Shown: positions 8,132 through 13,782 of the stretch, piece by piece
How positions within the stretch are numbered: the first letter of the stretch is position 1
Layout: every line of letters begins with the position of its first letter
Assembly (NCBI GenBank): GCA_015484985.1
Contig: WFUL01000154.1
Coordinates: forward strand, 1-30,085
Direction: 5' to 3'
DNA: 30,085 nt
From: Anaerolineales bacterium
GTDB taxonomy: Bacteria; Chloroflexota; Anaerolineae; Anaerolineales; DRMV01
Made by a program: the position numbers and the translations under genes
The notes under the pieces: generated by a model
The model's input: only the letters and a program-made list of their open reading frames with translations
Databases searched by the model: none
Told to the model about the DNA's origin: nothing

Positions 8132-9586
8132 TCAGAGCTCGGTTCCAATGGCATGGACCAGGAGGAAATTGGCGGGACGCATGGCATCGACCGGAAAGCC
8201 GGCGACCAAAACCACTTTCTGCCCGGCTCGGACCAAACCTGAACTCTTGAGCGCGTTCTCAATGTGGCCCAGCATCTTCTCTACACTATCGGCAAAAGGC
8301 ACCATGTACGGGTAGACTCCCCAGTACATACTCAGGCGACGATACGTGCTTTCCTCAGGCGTAAAGGCCAGGATGGCCGCTCGCGGCCGGGTTTTGGAAA
8401 GGGTGATGGCCGTTCGGCCGGTGTGGGTAAACACCGCCAGCGCGGCCACCTCCCGCATCTCCCCCAACTTACGGGCGGCGAGGGCCAGGCTCAAAGGAGG
8501 TCCCTGCATGGCGGAAGCGAAATCCTCGGGGGCTTGATAGCACCGGGTCATATCCCCCATGTACATCTCCGCCATGCGGATGATAGCGTCCATGGTGCGC
8601 ACGGCCTCCACGGGGTACTTTCCCGAAGCCGTCTCCCCCGAGAGCATCAGGGCATCGGTACCGTCAAAGACCGCATTGGCCACGTCCGAGGCTTCGGCCC
8701 GGGTAGGACGGGGATGATGCATCATGGACTCCAGCATCTGGGTGGCCGTGATGACCACCTTGCCGTAACGATTGGCCATCTGGATGATGCGCTTTTGGGC
8801 AATGGGTACCTCTTGGATGGGAATCTCTACCCCCAAGTCGCCTCGGGCCACCATGACACCATCAGCCACCAAAAGGATTTCTTCCAAATGCTCCAGGGCC
8901 TCCCGACGTTCCAGTTTAGCGATGAGGGGAATGTCTGCCTTCTCGGGCGCGAATTGACCAATGGCCTGCCGCACGCGAGCCACATCCTCGGCTGTACGCA
9001 CGAAGGAGATGGCGATAGCATCCACACCGTGTTCCAAGCCGAATTTCAGGTCCGCCTCATCCTTCTCGGTGAACCCCGGTACATCAATGTTTACGCCGGG
9101 TAGGTTGATGCCCTTGTGGGAACTTACCACACCGTCCACCAACACGCGCGCTCGGGCTTCTCCGTTCTCCACTTCGACGACTTCGAACTCCAGCAGACCG
9201 TCATCAATGGCAATCCGACTTCCGGGATGCACATAGTCCATGAACTCGGGAAAGGCCACCGGCAACACATCCTCCTCAGGCTGGGACTCCCCTACCCGAA
9301 AGCGAACCACCTGACCCTTCTGTACCCGGACCGGTCGGGCCAAATCCCCCAGGCGAATCTTGGGCCCTTGCAGATCCTGGAGAATGGCTACGGGTTTCCC
9401 CATCCGGTGGGCCAGGCGCCGCAGGGTGTGGATGACTTCCGCGTGCTCCTTATGAGTGCCATGGGAGAAGTTGAGCCGGGCCACGTCCATGCCTGCCCAC
9501 AGGAGTTGGCGCAACACGCTCTCATCTCGACTGGCAGGGCCAATGGTGGCCACGATTTTCGTGCGACGCAGCACCCGACGGTTCAT
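8132..9586 (-). CDS. pyk: Pyruvate kinase
   Basis: Pyruvate kinase is the last glycolytic step, transferring phosphate from phosphoenolpyruvate to ADP to give pyruvate and ATP in the cytosol. The 484-residue length fits the classical A/B/C-domain enzyme without the extra PEP-utiliser domain seen in some Bacilli. The N-terminus RRTKIVATIGPAS is canonical. The B domain spans about 80-170. The active-site lysine is K224 in IAKLER. The metal and substrate region is GVMVARGDLGVEIP (243-256). TATQMLESM (280-288) and FDGTDALMLSGETASGKYP also match. The ATG overlaps the argF stop by 4 nt and has GGGAGG 6 nt upstream, so pyk is translationally linked to argF. Confidence 0.98.
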   Translation of the reverse strand: MNRRVLRRTKIVATIGPASRDESVLRQLLWAGMDVARLNFSHGTHKEHAEVIHTLRRLAHRMGKPVAILQDLQGPKIRLGDLARPVRVQKGQVVRFRVGESQPEEDVLPVAFPEFMDYVHPGSRIAIDDGLLEFEVVEVENGEARARVLVDGVVSSHKGINLPGVNIDVPGFTEKDEADLKFGLEHGVDAIAISFVRTAEDVARVRQAIGQFAPEKADIPLIAKLERREALEHLEEILLVADGVMVARGDLGVEIPIQEVPIAQKRIIQMANRYGKVVITATQMLESMMHHPRPTRAEASDVANAVFDGTDALMLSGETASGKYPVEAVRTMDAIIRMAEMYMGDMTRCYQAPEDFASAMQGPPLSLALAARKLGEMREVAALAVFTHTGRTAITLSKTRPRAAILAFTPEESTYRRLSMYWGVYPYMVPFADSVEKMLGHIENALKSSGLVRAGQKVVLVAGFPVDAMRPANFLLVHAIGTEL

Positions 9587-10521
9587 CCTTCGCCTCCCAA
9601 CAGCAGGGCCAACAGGCCTTTCTGCGCGTGCAAGCGATTGTGGGCCTGTTGAAAGACCACGGACTGGGGACCGTCCATGACCTCATCGGTGATTTCGTAT
9701 CCCCGGTGGGCCGGAAGGCAGTGCATCACGATGGCTGTAGGCTTGGCCCGGGCCACTAGGGATGCGTTCACCTGATAAGGCGGAAACACCTTCAAGCGTT
9801 TCTTCGCCTCGGCCTCCTGGCCCATGCTCACCCAGGTATCTGTGTAGATGACATCGGCTCCCTCCACGGCTTTGTGAGGGTCCCGTTCCACGTGCAGCGT
9901 TGCGCCACTCTCCTGAGCAAAGGCCTCGGCCAAACGCCAGGCCTTTGCCGGAATATCGTACCCTTCCGGACCGGAAAAAACGAAATGCGCGCCCAATTTG
10001 GCACACAAGTGCAGAAGGGAAACGGCTACATTGTTACCATCACCCACGAAGACCACTTTGAGACCCTCAAAGCGGCCAAAATGCTCGTAAATGGTCAGAC
10101 CATCGGCCAGGGCCTGGCAGGGGTGATTGTAATCACTCAAGCCGTTGATGACGGGTACATCGGCCCAACGAGCCAGTTCTTCCACGTGCTCATGGTCGAA
10201 GACCCGAGCCATGATGGCGTCCACGTATCCTGAAAGCACTCGAGCTACGTCAGAAATGGCCTCTCGTTTCCCCAGCCCGATCTCCTGGGGGCCCAGGTAG
10301 AAAGCGTAGCCGCCTAAATGTTGCATGGCCATTTCGAAAGAAACGCGTGTGCGCAAACTGGGCTTCTGAAAGACCATGGCCAGGGCTTTGCCTTTCAAGA
10401 GTGGGGCATTATGCCCTGTTCGCCGCCATTCCTCTTTGAGTTGTCGGGATTTGTCCAGAATTTTCCAGATGGCTTCTGGAGCATAGTCCGCTAAGGCTAA
10501 AAAGTCGCGTTCGGGGCTCAT
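9583..10521 (-). CDS. argF: Ornithine carbamoyltransferase
   Basis: This enzyme makes citrulline from carbamoyl phosphate and ornithine in arginine biosynthesis. It has 312 residues, normal for the family. The carbamoyl-phosphate loop reads SLRTR (55-59) rather than the textbook STRTR, a variant I know in other OTCases. NHPCQALADGLTI, TDTWVSMGQE and HCLPAHRGYEITDEVMDG are the remaining family signatures. HCLP is the ornithine-site motif and argues against aspartate carbamoyltransferase. GGAGG lies 7 nt before the ATG and a TATAAT box about 34 nt before it. The gene heads argF-pyk-lepB. No other arg gene is in the window. Confidence 0.96.
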   Translation of the reverse strand: MSPERDFLALADYAPEAIWKILDKSRQLKEEWRRTGHNAPLLKGKALAMVFQKPSLRTRVSFEMAMQHLGGYAFYLGPQEIGLGKREAISDVARVLSGYVDAIMARVFDHEHVEELARWADVPVINGLSDYNHPCQALADGLTIYEHFGRFEGLKVVFVGDGNNVAVSLLHLCAKLGAHFVFSGPEGYDIPAKAWRLAEAFAQESGATLHVERDPHKAVEGADVIYTDTWVSMGQEAEAKKRLKVFPPYQVNASLVARAKPTAIVMHCLPAHRGYEITDEVMDGPQSVVFQQAHNRLHAQKGLLALLLGGEG

Positions 10522-10554
10522 GATTGGGCCTCCATAGGGTGAATGTTCAGCAGG

Positions 10555-10560
10555 ATTATA
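10555..10560 (-). promoter_or_regulatory. argF: Candidate -10 element of argF
   Basis: A perfect TATAAT lies on the minus strand, 34 nt before the argF ATG. No good -35 hexamer is seen at 16-18 nt (the 17-nt position reads GCGTTT). No clear ARG-box-like palindrome is visible nearby. Confidence 0.5.
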
Positions 10561-10814
10561 CCCCCAGGCACAGGGAAAAACGCCTTGTTTGTGCGTAAAG
10601 AGGAGGAATGGGAGAAAGCTGTCCTTCCTCTACCCGTCCAGGCTTGGGCCAACCGGGGAGGCTATCCTATGCGACCTTGTCCATGGGCACTGGGAGGTAG
10701 GAGAGGATGGCAGGCAGTGGCTTTCGCCGCTATCTGCCCCTTATCTCTTTCTTCACCGGTGGTCCCATACCCGGACAAGCCTATGCGTTCAGGGAAAACG
10801 GAATCTATCCAATC

Positions 10815-10845
10815 TCCAGTCCGAACCTCAGAACTTCGGACTGGA
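10815..10845. terminator. Strong stem-loop after the candidate anti-sigma gene
   Basis: TCCAGTCCGAA (10815-10825) and TTCGGACTGGA (10835-10845) form a perfect 11-bp inverted repeat around a 9-nt loop, 52 nt past the minus-strand stop at 10897. Neither side has a real T-tract. It could be a terminator or 3'-end stabiliser of the sigma/anti-sigma transcript, or a REP-like element. Confidence 0.45.
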
Positions 10846-10896
10846 AATCTGCAAGATATGGATATGTGGCGATTTCCCTTGAATGCATTTCTCGAA

Positions 10897-12333
10897 CTAC
10901 TCCTCGTGGTCCTCTGCATCCTGGTCCCGGTCTTCAGAAAGGTCTTCCACGAATCCTTTTTCCAAAGGGGAATAATCCGGCTCCTCTAGAGTTACGTCCT
11001 CTCTCTGAGAGGACAGATGTCTGTTCTCCTCGAAACTCGTTTCCTCATGGCTGAGGTTGTCTTTTCCGTCATCCACCTCGTCATCATCACCGGATTCATG
11101 TTTTTCTTCCTTCTCGTTTTCCACCTCAACCTCCAGCACCCGCCACTGTCCCTGGGCGTCTTGCCAGACTTCCAACTCAATATAGGCTCCCACCTGCAAC
11201 GCGCCTTCGATTTCAGCCTCCGGAGCTAGATCCCACCACGCACCGTTGACCTGCACCCGATGGGGCTCCAGGGCTTCAACGTACCCGTAAATTTCTCGCA
11301 CCTGTCCTTTATACGAGGTTTTCGGTTCAACCTTGACCGCCTTCCATGTCTCTTCTCGAGTATCCCATTGCAAATGGACCTCGACTAAGGTTCCGGGGGT
11401 CAGCCAATCTACCAGGGCAGGGTCCCGAAGCAGGAATTCGTGACCGTCAATACGCCAGAACTGACCCTGCCTTTGGACTTCGCCCACGATGGAGATTTCC
11501 AAAGGCGCCCTGGCTTCCGCACGCGCGGCCACACGTATCCATTGCGCCTGCCAACGACCATCCTTCAGAGAGTGTCCCACGACTTCCACCACATCCCCCG
11601 CGCGAGGTACGCCCTGCACCAGAGTATCCGGGGTCAACAACACCTGCGTACCGTCAATAGTCCACACCGTACCCTGACGCTGCTCCAAAACGCCGACGAA
11701 GCGCTTCCCTTCATACAGAGCATTGACCGTCTCTAGGAGGGCCTGTTGGTGTTGGGGGCCCACTACCGAGGCCAACATCTGGATATCGGCGGTCAGGTTG
11801 GCCGGGGGAGTTCCTGGTTCTCCCTGCGCCATCTGGGCTAACGCGTTCACATGGTACAGCAGGTTCTCTAAGAGGACCAGGCTTTCTTGCTGTCTTCCCG
11901 AAGCGAGCAAATCCCTCAGTTCGTGTATTCGTCGTTGGGCAAACCGTTGATGCAATTGTGCTCGCACACCTGGGCTTCGTGCACGCATAAGGAGGAGGTT
12001 CTCCTGCCAGAGTTTGATCGTGTACAGGGGGGAACCGGGCAAAGCCCTTTCCGAAGCCCGAACAACCACCACACTTCCGGTGAAGATGAAAGCCAAGACC
12101 AGCACCAGGGCGAAGGCCCGCCGGAAGAAAGGTTGCATCAGGGCAAACCTCTCCTTCCAAAAGGTCCAGAAAACTCGTCCTCGGGGACGCAATGCCCGAA
12201 CCATGGCTCGGTAATGCTCCCGGGCCTCCCGCAGGCGCCGGAAATCGACCTCCGGCTCCTCTGTGGCCAACGCCTGAAAATAGCGTGCCAGTTCTTCATC
12301 CAGTTCCATCCAGGGTTCTTCTCGTCGTGTCAT
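10897..12333 (-). CDS. Membrane-anchored candidate anti-sigma protein with DUF5666-like repeats
   Basis: This is a 478-residue single-pass membrane protein whose frame overlaps the upstream sigma-factor gene by 4 nt, so it is a strong candidate for the cognate anti-sigma or sigma regulator. Residues 1-71 are cytoplasmic, charged and helical, and a transmembrane helix spans about 72-92. Next comes a DUF5667-like segment with ALPGSPLYTIKLWQENLLL (97-115) and a helical part to ~205. Three related beta-rich units follow (about 212-269, 281-336 and 347-404), each beginning with a V/I-x-G/Y-x-V pattern and an IDG or VNG turn, as in DUF5666. The last ~75 residues are extremely rich in Glu and Asp. 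I see no zinc-type anti-sigma motif. The sigma-binding role is inferred from position. Confidence 0.8.
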   Translation of the reverse strand: MTRREEPWMELDEELARYFQALATEEPEVDFRRLREAREHYRAMVRALRPRGRVFWTFWKERFALMQPFFRRAFALVLVLAFIFTGSVVVVRASERALPGSPLYTIKLWQENLLLMRARSPGVRAQLHQRFAQRRIHELRDLLASGRQQESLVLLENLLYHVNALAQMAQGEPGTPPANLTADIQMLASVVGPQHQQALLETVNALYEGKRFVGVLEQRQGTVWTIDGTQVLLTPDTLVQGVPRAGDVVEVVGHSLKDGRWQAQWIRVAARAEARAPLEISIVGEVQRQGQFWRIDGHEFLLRDPALVDWLTPGTLVEVHLQWDTREETWKAVKVEPKTSYKGQVREIYGYVEALEPHRVQVNGAWWDLAPEAEIEGALQVGAYIELEVWQDAQGQWRVLEVEVENEKEEKHESGDDDEVDDGKDNLSHEETSFEENRHLSSQREDVTLEEPDYSPLEKGFVEDLSEDRDQDAEDHEE

Positions 12334-12893
12334 AAATCCTCTTCCTTCAGCAGACGCCGCAAGTTTTCCAGCCCTCGATGTTGCAATGCCTTCACCGCAC
12401 CCACCGATGTTCCCACTGTCTCGGCAATCTCTTCAAAGGTAAATCCCTGCAAAAATCGCAGGCTCAGCACCTTCGCCTGACGGGGTGGTAAGCGTCGCAA
12501 GGCCTGTCGTAAACGCTCGGCTTGCCATCGTCGTACCGCTTCTTCTTCCGTCGTGGAACCCACCGGGTCCTTGAGCAACGTCCGTTCCACATCTTCCAAA
12601 GGGGATACGGGATGCTCGCGAAAACGGTCACGGACCCAATTGTGTACCATGCGATAGAGATATGCCCGCAGATGCCGTTGAGGCCCTTGCCCACGACGCA
12701 GTGCAAAGAGAAAACGAGCAAAGACTTCCGCCACACACTCTTCCGCCTCCTCTTCCTGTCCCAACAAACGATAGGCATACCTGAACAGGCCCGGCCGGTA
12801 CAGGTCGTAAATTTGCAACAACGCTTCTTCTTCCCAGGCACGGGCCCGTTTCAGAAGGCGGGATTCATCCACTTTGGAAACCACGTGTACCAC
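12330..12893 (-). CDS. ECF-type (sigma-70 family) RNA polymerase sigma factor
   Basis: This is a 187-residue alternative sigma factor with only regions 2 and 4. Region 2 (about 25-93) contains YRPGLFRYAYRLLGQEEEAEECVAEVF and HLRAYLYRMVHNWVRDR, the core-binding and -10-recognition helices. Region 4 (about 126-182) contains LPPRQAKVLSLRFLQGFTFEEIAETVG and the recognition helix SVGAVKALQHRGLENLRR. The frame opens with a GTG at 12893. A second GTG at 12884 is also possible, and neither has a strong Shine-Dalgarno. The overlap with the membrane protein downstream suggests a sigma/anti-sigma pair. A TATAAT at 12942-12947 lies upstream. The signal it responds to is unknown. Confidence 0.93.
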   Translation of the reverse strand: MVHVVSKVDESRLLKRARAWEEEALLQIYDLYRPGLFRYAYRLLGQEEEAEECVAEVFARFLFALRRGQGPQRHLRAYLYRMVHNWVRDRFREHPVSPLEDVERTLLKDPVGSTTEEEAVRRWQAERLRQALRRLPPRQAKVLSLRFLQGFTFEEIAETVGTSVGAVKALQHRGLENLRRLLKEEDL

Positions 12894-12941
12894 TCTTAAG
12901 ACGTAAAAATTGAGGCGTGGATACGGACAAGTTACAAGTCA

Positions 12942-12947
12942 ATTATA
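12942..12947 (-). promoter_or_regulatory. Candidate -10 element of the sigma-factor gene
   Basis: TATAAT on the minus strand lies about 50 nt before the GTG at 12893. The best upstream hexamer, TTGGAT, is only 15 nt away, so a housekeeping promoter is plausible but not convincing. Confidence 0.35.
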
Positions 12948-13195
12948 AAGAAATCAAGGGGCATCCAACGATCCCCCTCCATTTTGCAAAACCCCAGCCC
13001 TTCTCTTCGAGCAGGATCAATCTCGGTGTCAAGGAAGATTGATGTTGGTAGGGGGACTTCGCCATTGCTGTTCACATGATTTTCTGCTTTCCTGCGGTCC
13101 AGGGCACGGTTCGTTCTACGCGAAACTCTGACGTCCTTTCTCGGCAGGCGTTACCACTCTATTATCCATATCTAAACCTCAGTTAGCGTTTTCTC

Positions 13196-13225
13196 TTGAC
13201 ATACAGTACCACCTCGGATTAGAAT
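13196..13225 (+). promoter_or_regulatory. Promoter of the perR-like/P1B-4 ATPase operon
   Basis: A perfect -35 TTGACA (13196-13201) is followed after 18 nt by TAGAAT (13220-13225), a 5/6 match to the -10 consensus. Transcription would start near 13232, leaving a leader of about 50 nt. It is the best sigma-A-like promoter in the window. Confidence 0.75.
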
Positions 13226-13233
13226 GATTCTTG
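13219..13233 (+). promoter_or_regulatory. PerR/Fur-box-like operator over the -10 element
   Basis: TTAGAATGATTCTTG matches the Bacillus PerR box (TTATAATnATTATAA) at 11 of 14 defined positions. Its core AGAAT-g-ATTCT is a perfect 5-1-5 palindrome. It overlaps the -10 and the likely start site, so a bound Fur-family dimer would block polymerase. Autoregulation by the downstream gene is inferred. Confidence 0.6.
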
Positions 13234-13282
13234 ATTTGTATTTGGCACAATTTCGGGTCGACTACAAACAAGGGGAAGGAAG

Positions 13283-13768
13283 ATGCGTGATCCCAAAATT
13301 GTGGCACAAATTGAAGCGCGTTTGCTGGAGGCCCTGCACCGGGCTGGCTTGAGGTTAACAGTGCAACGGCGAGCCATCTGCCGTCATCTGGCTGAGAGCG
13401 ATGAGCATCCTACGGTACAGGATATCTACCGGGCACTCAAGCCCCGTTATCCATCCCTTTCTTTGGCCACGGTCTACAATACTGTCGACCTTCTAGTTCG
13501 GTTGGGGGCCATTCACGCCTTGGGAACCGCGGGCGACGATGCCGTACATTACGATGCAGATGTGTCCCCCCACGTGAACCTGGCCTGCATTCGCTGCCAC
13601 CGGGTAGTAGACTTACCCTCTACCCAAGTGCAGGAGCTAGAAGAGGAAGTGCGTCAGCGTTCCGGCTATCGCGTCTTGGGTGCCCGCGTGCTCTATTACG
13701 GTCTGTGTCCTCAATGCCAGGCCGATGAGACTGCATTGACCACCACTATGACGGCCATCTCGTCTTAG
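13283..13768 (+). CDS. Fur-family repressor, PerR-like
   Basis: This is a 161-residue Fur-superfamily metalloregulator. The winged helix (about 20-85) contains LRLTVQRRAICRHL and SLATVYNTVDLLVRLG. The structural zinc site is two Cys pairs, C102/C105 (ACIRC) and C142/C145 (LCPQC). Aligned by the first Cys pair with B. subtilis PerR, the regulatory-metal ligands would be H42, D91, H97 and D110, with N99 replacing one histidine. D110 matches the PerR aspartate that distinguishes peroxide sensors from Fur, which has Glu there. So PerR is favoured, but Fur- or Zur-type metal sensing is not excluded. GGAAGG precedes the ATG. It is co-transcribed with the P1B-4 ATPase 14 bp downstream. Confidence 0.92.
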   Translation: MRDPKIVAQIEARLLEALHRAGLRLTVQRRAICRHLAESDEHPTVQDIYRALKPRYPSLSLATVYNTVDLLVRLGAIHALGTAGDDAVHYDADVSPHVNLACIRCHRVVDLPSTQVQELEEEVRQRSGYRVLGARVLYYGLCPQCQADETALTTTMTAISS

Positions 13769-13782
13769 GGAGGAGATTCTCC

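Larger units (their letters stand above)
10522..10896. other. 375-bp intergenic region between argF and the anti-sigma gene
   Basis: This stretch holds the argF promoter region (10520-10570) and an 11-bp stem-loop (10815-10845) just past the end of the candidate anti-sigma gene. It also holds a short sequence, AATCTGCAAGATATG (10846-10860), that closely resembles one at 5499-5515. Plus-strand open frames crossing it have no recognisable domain and run antisense into the acidic tail of the neighbour. I regard it as non-coding. Confidence 0.6.
12894..13282. other. 389-bp divergent intergenic region between the sigma and perR-like genes
   Basis: This region holds the outgoing promoters of both flanking operons: TATAAT at 12942-12947 (minus) and TTGACA/TAGAAT at 13196-13225 (plus). 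An 8-bp inverted repeat, ATCAATCT/AGATTGAT (13016-13043), and a 10-bp palindrome TTTTGCAAAA (12982-12991) also lie here. I see no gene or RNA. Confidence 0.55.

Noticed and set aside
10543..10989. Plus-strand 148-codon open frame upstream of argF
   Set aside because: It has no recognisable domain, lacks a clear ribosome-binding site, and its hydrophobic C-terminal part is the antisense of the acidic tail of the neighbouring gene.
13026..13031. Minus-strand TTGACA as a -35 for the sigma gene
   Set aside because: The positions 16-18 nt downstream read CGAAGA-like sequence with no -10 similarity.
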